From: a virus
Virus record (IMG/VR): IMGVR_UViG_3300021437_000010
Coordinates: 1-64,000 of that record
Strand: one strand, 5' to 3'
Length of the DNA: 64,000 nt
Shown: positions 38,772 through 47,105 of the stretch, in pieces
How the letters are laid out: the number at the start of each line of letters is the position of its first letter
How positions within the stretch are numbered: position 1 is the stretch's first letter
Notes under the pieces: generated by a model
Seen by the model: the letters and a program-made list of their open reading frames with translations, nothing else
Databases searched by the model: none
What the model was told of the DNA's origin: nothing
Program-made: the position numbers and the translations under genes

Positions 38772-39175
38772 TTTGTTTCCTCCTCGTTTTGCGCTATGTC
38801 CTGTGGTGTCCTATACCCTTGCAAGTACACCATAACTCTTTTCTCTGCCAACAAAAAGCCGTGCTTGCGATGATGGGCACAGGCTCGACAACAAGGTGCC
38901 GTATTGTCATATGTAAGACCACGTGCAGGATCTACCATCTCTATCATGCTGTATGTGTATTCCTGGCACCAAGCGCACAGGCCCTTAAAATCCGATATAA
39001 CCGATATCCATTCGCGAAGTGTCAATGTGGCTGTCAATCCGCTTTTACGCGCCTTATGCAATGCCGTTTCCACACGGTCAAGCTCACGCGCCGAATCACG
39101 TGTAAGACAGGTTGGACAGAGCCCGTACGCGTGACGCGCTGAGAAGTCAGTGCCGCATATTACACAAGTACTCAT
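38756..39175 (-). CDS. zinc-binding HNH-like protein
   Basis: 139 aa. N-terminal CVICGTDF...CPTC, then CAWCQ ... GLTYDNTAPCCRACAHHRKHG: paired cysteines around an HNH-like D-N-H segment. Possibly a weak or non-catalytic HNH. Overlaps its neighbour by 16 nt. Confidence 0.6.
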   Translation of the reverse strand: MSTCVICGTDFSARHAYGLCPTCLTRDSARELDRVETALHKARKSGLTATLTLREWISVISDFKGLCAWCQEYTYSMIEMVDPARGLTYDNTAPCCRACAHHRKHGFLLAEKRVMVYLQGYRTPQDIAQNEEETKWTQD

Positions 39176-39177
39176 GC

Positions 39178-39618
39178 TTATATGCTCTCTTCCATAGGTA
39201 AGATGTTATTCAGTATGCCTATGATGTTTTTAGTTAAAACCATACTTCTAAGGCGGTACAAGCGGGAAACGTATTCTTTTTCTGTGAGCATTTCGCCTTC
39301 GTAGAAGTGACCACGAGCACAATCATTCACAGGTAAGGCGCGAAAAGCCCATATATCAGGCCAATAGGATACGATGAGAAATGGAAGTGGTCCCTCATTA
39401 TATCCATCTGCTAATAAAGCTATTGCTCTGTATGATGGATGCTTTAGATCAGGGTCTTGAGCAGTAAAACGCTTATAATCTACGATTAATACTGGTTTGC
39501 CTATGTTATACTCAACTCCTAAGAAATCAATATCAACACAAGGGCAGTTAAATCCCCACTCACGATGTCGGTTGCTCAGCTCCTTATCACGCCAGTTGGT
39601 ACGCTCGTAACTAGTCAT
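39178..39618 (-). CDS. PD-(D/E)xK-like nuclease candidate
   Basis: 146 aa. CVDIDFLGVEYNIGKPVLIVDYKR contains the D...(D/E)xK order of restriction-type folds. It overlaps the methylase gene by 8 nt, so a methylase-nuclease pair is possible. Catalytic assignment is tentative. Confidence 0.5.
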   Translation of the reverse strand: MTSYERTNWRDKELSNRHREWGFNCPCVDIDFLGVEYNIGKPVLIVDYKRFTAQDPDLKHPSYRAIALLADGYNEGPLPFLIVSYWPDIWAFRALPVNDCARGHFYEGEMLTEKEYVSRLYRLRSMVLTKNIIGILNNILPMEESI

Positions 39619-40960
39619 CTATGGATACCCCCAAACTCTGCTTCACTTTTTCCGAACTGGCCTTAACACACGTCTCATCAATATCACATCCAACAAATCT
39701 ACGTTCCATCTCGATGGATACCATACAGGTGGCTCCTCCACCAACGAATGGATCGCAGATAAGTTGATTCGTCTTGGTAAAGCGCCTAATGATATCTGCC
39801 ATACCGCTTTCAGACTGTCCCCACTCGTGTTTGCTTTTATCGTTTTGATTGACGTCACTCTTGCAAACATCGCCTATCCATTCACCCGTATACTCGCCTT
39901 TGACATACCAGAGAAGAGGTTTCCAGAAGGAATTGACGTTCCTTTCCCAAAGCTGAGGCGATTGACCACCAGGGGTCAAGTATGCACACATCCATTGATA
40001 CGCTAAACCAGTGGAGGCTAATCTTTCCATGATCTCTTGTATATATGATTGCCCTGTCATCACTACAAGAGAGCCACCTGGCTTTAATGAATACTGAGCA
40101 AACTGTGCCAGATCGCTATAAACAGAGAGGTATTCTCGTGGATAGGGTGGATCACAGATAATACAATCGATGCTTTCAGATTTCACATGTTGCGATAGGT
40201 CTGCTACTGAACAATGATAGAGGGTGCAATGTTCCGCTTTCTTCATGGCTTCGAGATATCTCTGGCGTGCCTCTTCTTGCTGTCTGAGTTGTTCTTCCTC
40301 TTTTCGCTTCTGCTCCTGCTCTGCTTTCTCTTCAGCCTTGACTATTTTATCAAGCGTATTCCAGGCTGCTGTAATGCTTTGCTCATTGAGTTGAGTGCGC
40401 AAGATATCTCCATAGCGAAATGTATCATCATGTCGTAACTCTCGATCAATCCGTTCAACTACTGCCTTACCCTTCTCGTAAGTGACACCAGAGCCAAGAC
40501 CAACACGACGGGCAATGATATTGCGAACCTCACCACCCTCCGAAAAATTTTTCGGAGGGTAACTTGTATTTCCCCTTTTTTCTCTTTCTTCTGCTTTTGC
40601 CTTCTCTATCGGTTCCCATGTCATTCCCTCCCTTATCTGCTGTTCAGGAGTCTTCCCCCGATTTTCGTTTTCCCGCAAGAGGCGTTCCATCTCAGATTCT
40701 GGCGTAGCGAATGTCTCAACTACAACGGGAATCTCTGTATAACCAAGTGCCTTAGCAGCATGGTAGCGTCTATGACCACTGATAACCACATGCTCAGGAT
40801 TTACGGTAAGCGGCTTGATCCACCCAGACTCTGAGATGCTTTGCTGTAGGTCCCTGACATCCTCATCGCCGTATATCTCGACATTGCGTGGGTGTGGCTT
40901 CAAGAGATTGATATCAATCTGCTCCACGACTACGTTTGATGGTGATATATCTACTGCCAT
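39611..40960 (-). CDS. ParB-domain / DNA methyltransferase fusion
   Basis: 449 aa from the ATG at 40960 (AAGGAG upstream). ParB-N domain (INLLKPHPRN...SISESGWIKPLTV...VISGHRRYHAAKALGY, residues 15-80), a charged linker (215-245), then an amino-methyltransferase: CIICDPPYPREYLSVYSD (DPPY motif IV, near 273) and LICDPFVGGGATCMVSIEMERRFVGCDID (motif I, near 405). Phage enzymes of this kind methylate adenine or cytosine amino groups and protect DNA or regulate. No matching full restriction subunit is visible. Confidence 0.88.
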   Translation of the reverse strand: MAVDISPSNVVVEQIDINLLKPHPRNVEIYGDEDVRDLQQSISESGWIKPLTVNPEHVVISGHRRYHAAKALGYTEIPVVVETFATPESEMERLLRENENRGKTPEQQIREGMTWEPIEKAKAEEREKRGNTSYPPKNFSEGGEVRNIIARRVGLGSGVTYEKGKAVVERIDRELRHDDTFRYGDILRTQLNEQSITAAWNTLDKIVKAEEKAEQEQKRKEEEQLRQQEEARQRYLEAMKKAEHCTLYHCSVADLSQHVKSESIDCIICDPPYPREYLSVYSDLAQFAQYSLKPGGSLVVMTGQSYIQEIMERLASTGLAYQWMCAYLTPGGQSPQLWERNVNSFWKPLLWYVKGEYTGEWIGDVCKSDVNQNDKSKHEWGQSESGMADIIRRFTKTNQLICDPFVGGGATCMVSIEMERRFVGCDIDETCVKASSEKVKQSLGVSIDD

Positions 40961-40964
40961 GCAC

Positions 40965-41150
40965 TTATTCTCCTTCGATCTTTGCTTGCTTAAGCAACTC
41001 TTGTGCAATCACTGCTGAAAATGCTTTGTATCTGTCATGTGTAAACTCCCATGGTTTTGACAGTATTCCCCACTCTAGAGGTAAAACACCTTCAATCTGT
41101 AATTTCAAACATGTTTCATGATACAATTCAGCTAATTCTAGCGCTGTCAT
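40965..41150 (-). CDS. small helical protein
   Basis: 61 aa; TALELAELYHETCLKLQIEG...AFSAVIAQELLKQAKIEGE. Directly before the methylase gene. Unknown. Confidence 0.55.
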   Translation of the reverse strand: MTALELAELYHETCLKLQIEGVLPLEWGILSKPWEFTHDRYKAFSAVIAQELLKQAKIEGE

Positions 41151-41154
41151 GCTC

Positions 41155-41550
41155 TTACTCTCCTATCTTTTCTATTTGTTCTTTATTATCATGTGCCTTC
41201 TGACATACAGCGTAGCAATAGCCACAAACATAGAGCCCGTCATCTTGTTTTGTCACCGCGATAGAATGCTTCTCACATGCTGCATTCGTGCATAAACAGC
41301 ATAAGCTCCTGATATCCTTATTACAGTTGTATCGGTAACATTTTTCAGGCTCTTGTTCTTGTGTCTGTTCTATTTGCTTTGCGAGCGTATCAATGATTAC
41401 TTTTGCCTCATGCTGCATCATATGCGCAACGGCTAACAATCCTTCGTTTGTGTCTGGGTGCTCTTTCGAGTACGCTGCTAGAGCGCGAAGTATGTTGATG
41501 AACTCGTTTATACCATACAAATACTCTTCTTTGGTTGTTATCCGCATCAT
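41155..41550 (-). CDS. hypothetical protein with zinc-finger C-terminus
   Basis: 131 aa: a helical half and a cysteine-rich half (CYRYNC, CCLCTNAACEKH, YVCGYCYAVC) that resembles the 68-aa protein at 50296-50502. Likely zinc cluster. Unknown role. Confidence 0.6.
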   Translation of the reverse strand: MMRITTKEEYLYGINEFINILRALAAYSKEHPDTNEGLLAVAHMMQHEAKVIIDTLAKQIEQTQEQEPEKCYRYNCNKDIRSLCCLCTNAACEKHSIAVTKQDDGLYVCGYCYAVCQKAHDNKEQIEKIGE

Positions 41551-41570
41551 GTCGTTATTCCACTAAACTG

Positions 41571-41816
41571 CTACTGAAACTGCTCATCGATCATGATAAC
41601 TACCTCAAGCTTCACGCTCGGATCTGCCATCACAGCTTCAATGCGCTTTTTGACGTCTTGCGCAATAAGTTCTGGTGTATACTTCTCATCATCGTTTGCA
41701 CTGCCAAATCTTGAATATGATGGTTGTCCTTGTGTGAAATACGTTTGTGGCCCGTCTGGTGATCCTCGATCTACCACTTTCGTATACCGTATGTCTGTTG
41801 TTCTAGTAAATGACAT
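41571..41816 (-). CDS. hypothetical protein
   Basis: 81 aa; polar N-terminus, C-terminal helix-strand (LIAQDVKKRIEAVMADPSVKLEVVIMID). Unknown. Confidence 0.55.
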   Translation of the reverse strand: MSFTRTTDIRYTKVVDRGSPDGPQTYFTQGQPSYSRFGSANDDEKYTPELIAQDVKKRIEAVMADPSVKLEVVIMIDEQFQ

Positions 41817-41828
41817 GTGTTGCTCCTT

Positions 41829-42182
41829 CTAGGGTACTATCGTTTTTTGCCACATTGAAACTCGAAAGCAGGCACGTATGCACTCAGCAAAGTCAAAATC
41901 TTCTTTTGTGCACATGGACATGCCAACAAGCATATCTGCCTTGCAATAGACATAAGAGGTGAAGTACGGGCTGTGCGGTCTGCTGATTTGTATGATGGTA
42001 TCGTCAATATCGGCAAACACATAACCATATCGGCTAAGCCGTTCTTTTGCGAGTGAGTACTGATCAGAGTCTTCATCTCGTGATGCTGGCTTTACTCTAT
42101 CTAGCATGAACGTTATGACAGGCTCTTGTTGTCCATTAATGATTATGCATTCTTCTTCTGCTAATGGAGACGGGAAAGACAT
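41829..42182 (-). CDS. hypothetical protein
   Basis: 117 aa, alpha/beta, with YGYVFADIDDTIIQISRPHSPYFTSYVYCKADMLVG. Follows the RHH gene by 4 nt. Unknown. Confidence 0.6.
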   Translation of the reverse strand: MSFPSPLAEEECIIINGQQEPVITFMLDRVKPASRDEDSDQYSLAKERLSRYGYVFADIDDTIIQISRPHSPYFTSYVYCKADMLVGMSMCTKEDFDFAECIRACFRVSMWQKTIVP

Positions 42183-42186
42183 GACA

Positions 42187-42369
42187 TTATCCTTTCTCCT
42201 CTTTTACAGTTTCCTGATTATTTGATGCAGCGTAGCTCTTTTCGACACGCCACATCACCTCTTGATTAAACGAGCGTCGGTTAACTTTAGAACTCTCATG
42301 AAGTTTGTCAAGCAACACGAGAGGAACGTATATTGTAGCCCGTTTGTATTCCTCATGTTTACGTCTCAT
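42187..42369 (-). CDS. ribbon-helix-helix regulator
   Basis: 60 aa; YKRATIYVPLVLLDKLHESSKVNRRSFNQEVMWRVEKSY is an Arc-type RHH. First gene of the leftward run 42369-37953. The shared palindromic repeat lies 80 nt upstream. Confidence 0.7.
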   Translation of the reverse strand: MRRKHEEYKRATIYVPLVLLDKLHESSKVNRRSFNQEVMWRVEKSYAASNNQETVKEEKG

Positions 42370-42417
42370 GGCGTCATGGTAACATGCGGTATTGACTTCG
42401 AAAAGAGAGGTAAAGGT

Positions 42418-42475
42418 CCTAGAGATATTTCCTTAACGAAATATCTCTAGAGAAATATCCTTAGATTTGAGATGC
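42418..42475. promoter_or_regulatory. overlapping palindromic operators with the 28-bp repeat
   Basis: AGAGATATTTC-N6-GAAATATCTCT is a perfect 11-bp inverted repeat; it overlaps a second palindrome around TCTAGA, and 42448-42475 is the exact reverse of 32070-32097. Confidence 0.7.
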
Positions 42476-42535
42476 ATAATGTGACTTTACCTTGTTGGGC
42501 GCGTGTCCAATCTGTTACACAAGAAAATGGACATA

Positions 42536-42569
42536 AGAATGCCTCTATCGCTTCTGATAGAGGCATTCT
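42536..42569. terminator. 14-bp hairpin terminator
   Basis: AGAATGCCTCTATC / GATAGAGGCATTCT, just past the likely original stop of the BRO gene (42573). Confidence 0.7.
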
Positions 42570-42762
42570 TTGTTATATGGTGTGATCTGCACCCCAGAAC
42601 ACTCTTTGTATAACTCTCTCTTTTCCAAGAATTGCAATGCCAAACTGCACTTTGTCCCCAACTTGCTTTTTATCTCTTGGCGGCGTAAAACCCCTTGCTT
42701 TAGCTATGGGGATATAAGCCGCTTCCTTGTTTGGGGCTTGGGAATTGGGGTCCCATAACCGC

Positions 42763-42791
42763 TTGACGTATGTCCAATTTGATGCTACAAT
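42763..42791 (+). promoter_or_regulatory. near-consensus promoter, leaderless transcript
   Basis: TTGACG-N17-TACAAT; the -10 ends only 6 nt before the ATG at 42798, so the mRNA should start at or next to the start codon. Confidence 0.7.
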
Positions 42792-42797
42792 AGACAT

Positions 42798-42950
42798 ATG
42801 AAAGACACTATGAAGTCGCTTAGCATCCGGCTTCCTGAATACCTGTTGGAACAAATAAGGGAAGCCGCAAAGCAGAATAACCGCTCTATCAACGGAGAGG
42901 TTCTCACCGCATTGGAAGAGCATGTCAAGAAACAAAAGAAAGGCAAATAG
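42798..42950 (+). CDS. 50-aa RHH (Arc-like) protein in the TnpB element
   Basis: SLSIRLPEYLLEQIREAAKQNNRSINGEVLTALEEHV is a clear Arc-type ribbon-helix-helix. It ends 3 nt before the tnpB GTG. It probably represses the element's promoter and so limits TnpB. Confidence 0.75.
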   Translation: MKDTMKSLSIRLPEYLLEQIREAAKQNNRSINGEVLTALEEHVKKQKKGK

Positions 42951-42953
42951 GCA

Positions 42954-44126
42954 GTGAGTAAGCAGAAGCGGGCGTACAAGTATCGGTTCTATCCGACCGA
43001 CGAGCAAAAGCGTATTCTTGCGCAAACGTTCGGATGTGTCCGCTATGTGTACAATTGGGGACTGCATACCCGCTCTGCTGCCTACAAGCTTGGACAAAGG
43101 CTCTACTACAACGATCTTGCTGCCATGTTGCCAGATCTCAAGCGTGAGTATCCTTGGCTTGGAGATGTCTCCAGTGTGCCTATTCAGCAGTCTCTTCGCC
43201 ACTTGGATAAAGCCTTCAAGAACTTCTTCGAGGGACGCGCCAAGTACCCACACTTCAAGAAGAAGCAGAATGCCCAATCGGCTACGTACGCTGCGAATGC
43301 ATTCAAGTGGGATGGGAAACATCTCACTCTTGCGAAAATGGATGCTCCTCTGGGTATCCACTTGCACAGGAAGCTCCCCAAAGATGCAAAACCTAGCTCG
43401 GTCACTATCACCAAGGATTGCGCCAACCGCTATTTTGTGTCCATGCTGGTAGAGGACAAAATCGAACATCTGCCAGTGGTCAATGCTATGGTTGGTCTGG
43501 ACCTTGGTCTCAAATCGATGGTCATTCTCTCGACGGGTGAGGCTGTCGGCAATCCCAAATTCTACGCCCAAGATGAGAAGAGACTGGTAAAAGCTCAGAG
43601 ACGGCACGCAAAAAAGAAGAAAGGTTCCAAGAACCGGAACAAGGCCCGTCTCAAAGTGGCCCGTGTTCACGCTCGTATTCAAGACAGAAGACGAGATTAC
43701 CAGCACAAACTCAGCACACGCATAATTCGCGAAAACCAAGTGATTTGCGTGGAGAGTCTGGCCGTCAAGAACATGGTCAAGAACCACAAGCTTGCAAAGG
43801 CTATCAGCGATGTGGGATGGGGAGAGTTCGTTCGACAACTGGACTATAAATCCAAGTGGTATGGACGTACCCTGGTCAAGATTGACCGCTTCTTTCCCTC
43901 TAGCAAAACCTGCCATGACTGCAAGCATGTTCTCGACTCCTTAACCTTGGACGTGCGTGAATGGGCATGTCCCCAATGTGGCATTGTTCACGATCGTGAC
44001 ACTAATGCCGCGCTAAACATTCTGGCCGAGGGGCTCTCGGCGTCGGCCTGTGGAGGGAGTGTCAGACCCGTTCGGGCGAAAGCTCGTCGGGCAACCCCCG
44101 TTGAAGCAGGAAACTCTCGTTCGTGA
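42954..44126 (+). CDS. tnpB: TnpB RNA-guided nuclease
   Basis: 390 aa, GTG start. An N-terminal HTH/REC part (KYRFYPTDEQKRILAQTFGCVRYVYNW), RuvC Asp in GLDLGLKS (near 183), Glu in ICVESLAVKNM (near 265), zinc ribbon CHDC...CPQC (near 320-345) and the final Asp in VHDRDTNAALNI. All catalytic residues are present, so it looks active. Family members use an RNA from the element's right end to cut DNA. No transposase tnpA is in the window. Confidence 0.92.
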   Translation: MSKQKRAYKYRFYPTDEQKRILAQTFGCVRYVYNWGLHTRSAAYKLGQRLYYNDLAAMLPDLKREYPWLGDVSSVPIQQSLRHLDKAFKNFFEGRAKYPHFKKKQNAQSATYAANAFKWDGKHLTLAKMDAPLGIHLHRKLPKDAKPSSVTITKDCANRYFVSMLVEDKIEHLPVVNAMVGLDLGLKSMVILSTGEAVGNPKFYAQDEKRLVKAQRRHAKKKKGSKNRNKARLKVARVHARIQDRRRDYQHKLSTRIIRENQVICVESLAVKNMVKNHKLAKAISDVGWGEFVRQLDYKSKWYGRTLVKIDRFFPSSKTCHDCKHVLDSLTLDVREWACPQCGIVHDRDTNAALNILAEGLSASACGGSVRPVRAKARRATPVEAGNSRS

Positions 44127-44190
44127 GAATGAGAAGCCCCTGCCCTTTAGGCATGGGGAGATGTCACAGAACTTAATATCCATAGGCTTA
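43990..44190 (+). ncRNA. putative omega RNA (right-end guide RNA)
   Basis: By analogy with known TnpB elements, the RNA overlaps the tnpB 3' end, includes the right-end hairpin (44136-44157), and its guide would be the bases just right of the element inside the BRO gene. Ends not determined. Confidence 0.4.
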
Positions 44191-44805
44191 CGCTTGCCCC
44201 TGGTGAAAGAGTTCTCAGGATACTTCTCATTTTCCAGTCCCTTAAGCAAAGCTTTCTTTTGACCGCTAGCATGCATCAGATCTTCGTAGAACTGAATCGC
44301 TATCCTCAAAAGCTCGGGGTCGTCAAGTAGGTCGAGATGAGAAATTTCGTTGTAGCCTGTTAAGCTTAGTTCGCCGTTTATGCTATACGAGCCAGTTTTG
44401 AAGATGGCTGGTAGAACTTCCCCGAAAACCCACTCACGAAACGGAATTGCATTTGGCTTGTCCGATCGTGCAACAAAATCCAGGTAATTTGGGAAGGAAA
44501 TGCAGGTGCACATTTGCCGACCCCCTTTGGTAAGGACCTCGATTGAATCGACCCCCTTTGGGAATAGTAATCGTTTTACGACATCACTGGGATTGCCAAT
44601 TTCCAAGATCTTGCAGGCGTCGGCAAGAATGGGCATTGGCTCGTTGCTAACCCAAACGACACGAACGGGTTGACTGTTGAACTCAAAAAGTTGTAATTTA
44701 TTATCCATGTAAGGTTAACTCCTTCTTGTTGTGTGTCTCCAAAGCAACTAACTTGTAAGACACATAGCACGTACACCTCTTGCGAAAGAAGTGCGAACGG
44801 TGGTT

Positions 44806-44853
44806 AGGGGTAGTCAGTGTGGGCTTGTCGAGGGCATTGGACTGACTACCCCT
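44806..44853 (-). terminator. 12-bp hairpin between HTH and BRO genes
   Basis: AGGGGTAGTCAG / CTGACTACCCCT with a 24-nt loop just past the stop of the 44855 gene. No T tract. Confidence 0.4.
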
Positions 44854-44854
44854 G

Positions 44855-45088
44855 CTAAGCGGCTTCCTTTGTCTCTTCCTTTGCTGGTTTCTTTTCTTCC
44901 ATAGTCCATGGCTTCTCTTTTGCCTCTTTGATCCTATTGGCATCTACCACAGACATGTAAGCACGGTTATCAAACCTAAACCTATGTGTCTTTATGCCAA
45001 ACCCTTTTATGTAGTAGTAGAGCGATGATCGCTTTATTCCTACATACGCAGCTACTTCTGCCAAGGTCATGTATTCTTTTCCCTCCAT
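44855..45088 (-). CDS. excisionase/MerR-type HTH protein
   Basis: 77 aa: YMTLAEVAAYVGIKRSSLYYYIKGFGIKTHRFRFDNRAYMSVVDANRI is a winged HTH of the excisionase type; Lys/Glu-rich tail. AGGAGG precedes the ATG. A regulator upstream of the BRO gene. Confidence 0.75.
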   Translation of the reverse strand: MEGKEYMTLAEVAAYVGIKRSSLYYYIKGFGIKTHRFRFDNRAYMSVVDANRIKEAKEKPWTMEEKKPAKEETKEAA

Positions 45089-45173
45089 AGGTCCTCCTTT
45101 CTAGTGAAAGACTACCACAGATGACTGATTTTGTCAACCACTATCAAATACCAGAGATTAGCAGCTAAAGGTG

Positions 45174-45202
45174 TTGATTTCTGTTGAAAGGTGTGGTATA
45201 CT
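45174..45202 (+). promoter_or_regulatory. promoter of the 45-51 kb operon
   Basis: TTGATT-N17-TATACT, start near 45209, giving a leader of about 180 nt. Confidence 0.6.
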
Positions 45203-45208
45203 TTGAAT

Positions 45209-45389
45209 GTCCCCTCGGAAATATCCAGGGACAATAAAAAGACCGCCTCTGTGTCCGCAGAGATGGCTTGTCGGAGTGCTCCGACAAAGAGGTACAGGGT
45301 TGCAAACAGCCACTTTTGAGTTAGGCCGCAATGGCGGCGTCATGTGTCGATATTAGGTCTCGTAATAATATCGAAAAATAGGAGGCAAT
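45209..45389 (+). promoter_or_regulatory. highly structured 5' leader
   Basis: In order: GCCTCTG-type hairpin (45243-45262), TGTCGGAG-TG-CTCCGACA (45269-45287), GCCGC-AATG-GCGGC (45333-45346) and TCGATATTA / TAATATCGA (45347-45374), the last ending just before AGGAGG. Four hairpins in 180 nt suggest a riboregulator. No known class recognised. Confidence 0.45.
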
Positions 45390-45677
45390 GTGAGTACAAA
45401 AATTATCACCGTGTGCGGTTCTATGCGGTTCTTCCGCGAAATGCTTGTATATGCAGGGACATATACTCTAAACGGGTACATTGTATTAATGCCTTTTGTT
45501 ACAGGGGCAGGAGGTGACGTGAAGTTTGAATTAGATGAGCTTCATAAACGGAAAATTGACCTGAGCACATCAGTGCTTGTGGTCAATATCGGCGGATATA
45601 TCGGAGAGAGTACCCGTAGTGAGATCGCTTACTCCTTGAGCAATGGCAAATCAGTAATTTATGTGGAGGAGGCATAA
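45390..45677 (+). CDS. DUF4406 / nucleoside deoxyribosyltransferase-like protein
   Basis: 95 aa, GTG start (AGGAGG upstream). CGSMRF (9-14), GYIVLMPFVTG, LDELHKRKIDLSTSVLVVNIGGYIGESTRSEIAYSLSNGK is the nucleotide-recycling fold: GS near the N-terminus, and the Gly-Glu-Ser-x-x-E region that carries the catalytic Glu in deoxyribosyltransferases. May act on nucleosides or ADP-ribose-like ligands. Next gene starts at TAATG. Confidence 0.7.
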   Translation: MSTKIITVCGSMRFFREMLVYAGTYTLNGYIVLMPFVTGAGGDVKFELDELHKRKIDLSTSVLVVNIGGYIGESTRSEIAYSLSNGKSVIYVEEA

Positions 45678-46018
45678 TGGACATTATTAACTATTCAAGG
45701 ATGCACGCGTCTTTACGATCGCAGCTTGAAGAGATTATGCTGCTATTGGACGCGCTCGATTCTACAGATATAGCCATTTTTGATTTCGTGATGGATGCTC
45801 TTGAGATTGTCGAGAATCGGTACAACGACTCGACGCTCTCCAGAGTAGCAGATGTTTTTGAAGATGGAATGTGTATCCTTGACGATCTAGGATTTATCAA
45901 GGATGATGCCAGAATTGTAGAGCGGAAGCTTAGAAGTCAAGCTCTTGATGACATTGATATCAAGAGCTTGACCCAGATCCTCACATCTTGGGCTGACGCG
46001 GAGGTACCCCATGTTTGA
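45677..46018 (+). CDS. helical acidic hypothetical protein
   Basis: 113 aa, acidic helices. ATG shares the stop of the previous gene. Unknown. Confidence 0.6.
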   Translation: MDIINYSRMHASLRSQLEEIMLLLDALDSTDIAIFDFVMDALEIVENRYNDSTLSRVADVFEDGMCILDDLGFIKDDARIVERKLRSQALDDIDIKSLTQILTSWADAEVPHV

Positions 46019-46385
46019 GGTTAGCATTACTGGCTGGACATCCGATAATCACGGTGTCCAGTTGCCAATATGTCAGGTGGCATCATCGGTGCCGATTAAA
46101 GTCGCTCGTATAGAGTATGATAGTTATCCCAGCGGCTTGATTGATGTCTTTGTTGTAAGCAAAGGTCCTTACATGATATCACGCGTTCTCTGGAATGCGT
46201 CAAGGATCTACATCTTAATAGACAGTATCAGTGCCATATTAGTAAATGCAGGTAATAGTGTAGGCGTGTTCTTGTATTCGTTTAGTTCTAGGCTCGTTGT
46301 CAACGGTATTCGATCTCAAAATACGCAAGGTATCGAAAATCTCTTCCTACGTCTGGACGACGGGGAAGTGTTTCACGTTGTGTAG
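46011..46385 (+). CDS. beta-rich hypothetical protein
   Basis: 124 aa, mostly strands (IKVARIEYDSYPSGLIDVFVVSKGPYMISRVLW). Overlaps the previous gene by 8 nt; the terminator at 46402-46435 follows. Unknown. Confidence 0.6.
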   Translation: MFEVSITGWTSDNHGVQLPICQVASSVPIKVARIEYDSYPSGLIDVFVVSKGPYMISRVLWNASRIYILIDSISAILVNAGNSVGVFLYSFSSRLVVNGIRSQNTQGIENLFLRLDDGEVFHVV

Positions 46386-46401
46386 TGCAATCAGCGGTTT
46401 C

Positions 46402-46435
46402 AGGAGAGTGCGCTTGGTGGTGCCTCTCCTTTTTT
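46402..46435 (+). terminator. intrinsic terminator
   Basis: GGAGAG / CTCTCC stem and six T residues. Confidence 0.8.
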
Positions 46436-46456
46436 GCTGCAGAATGTAGTTAGATA

Positions 46457-46915
46457 TCAGTCTGTGCCCAATTCAACCGTTTGTCGCACAGCAGCAAACT
46501 TTTCAGTGTCTCGATCTTTCGTTATGAGCATATGCTCATAACTGCGATATGCAGTCATGACCTCTTCAGGCGTACCATACAGAGCTAACCTCCACATGTC
46601 AGTTTCAAGTTGTTCTGATAAGGAACATTCTTCCTTGAGCAAATGCAACCAAATGAACACTTGCGAATATGTCAATGGAAATTCTCCTTTAATAGCACGG
46701 CAAATAGCAGAATGTTGTATACCGCCTGTGCTGTACGATTTCTGTATGTGCCCGTTCCTTATCAAATAATCGCGATATGACACTGACCTTCTTCCTAGCT
46801 CACGTTGACTGATACCGGCATGATCGCACAAAAAACTCAGCAATAATCCAAATACTTTACGTGCATTAGAATGAAATATTGCTGATATCTCGTGTGAACG
46901 GTCCTTTTTAGACAT
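46457..46915 (-). CDS. HTH regulator
   Basis: 152 aa from the ATG at 46915. FLCDHAGISQRELGRRSVSYRDYLIRNG...AICRAIKGEFPLTYSQVFIWLHLL is an XRE-like HTH with an insertion, then a helical C-terminus. Divergent from the Cro-like gene at 47193 across GTGGTA repeats. Likely the repressor of a switch. Confidence 0.65.
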   Translation of the reverse strand: MSKKDRSHEISAIFHSNARKVFGLLLSFLCDHAGISQRELGRRSVSYRDYLIRNGHIQKSYSTGGIQHSAICRAIKGEFPLTYSQVFIWLHLLKEECSLSEQLETDMWRLALYGTPEEVMTAYRSYEHMLITKDRDTEKFAAVRQTVELGTD

Positions 46916-46984
46916 TGTATGTTTGAGACCTCCTTCGCTATCCATGACTATTGTTCAATGGCACGTAGCATAGCATAGACGTGC

Positions 46985-47105
46985 CGTAATAGCACAAGGT
47001 GCCAAAGTGGTACTAGCTAAGAAATACCACTTAAGTGTGATTGTCCTCCTATTGACAAGTGGTAAATAAAAAACATTTGCGCAAGGTTGTGAAATCTTTA
47101 CCACT
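46985..47105. promoter_or_regulatory. operator array in a divergent switch
   Basis: Four half sites: AAGTGGTA, TACCACTT, AAGTGGTA and TTACCACT between the two HTH genes. TTGACA at 47054 lies next to the third. Confidence 0.6.

Larger units (their letters stand above)
42660..44172 (+). mobile_element. IS200/IS605-type element with TnpB, no TnpA
   Basis: Left-end hairpin CCCC...GGGG (42694-42714, CCCCTTGCTTTAGCTATGGGG-like) and right-end hairpin of similar design (44136-44157, CCCC-TGCC-cttta-GGCA-TGGGG). Between them: a promoter, a 50-aa RHH gene and an intact tnpB. The borders are estimates. It interrupts the BRO gene. Confidence 0.75.
42573..44708 (-). pseudogene. BRO-N protein gene split by the TnpB element
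   Basis: From the ATG at 44708 the frame encodes a BRO-N domain (LQLFEFNSQPVRVVWVSNEPMPILADACKILEIGNPSDVV..., residues 1-120) and a linker to about 44171 (KRKPMDIK). Beyond that the codons come from the insertion-sequence right end, giving a false tail to 44013. Left of the element, minus-strand codons down to a stop at 42573 (VQFGIAILGKERVIQRVFW), followed by a terminator, are the likely lost C-terminus. BRO proteins are phage and virus DNA-binding regulators. Confidence 0.6.

Noticed and set aside
42573-43928. 451-aa minus-strand ORF
   Set aside because: It is antisense to tnpB for most of its length; only its last 30 codons (left of the element) are likely relics of the BRO gene.
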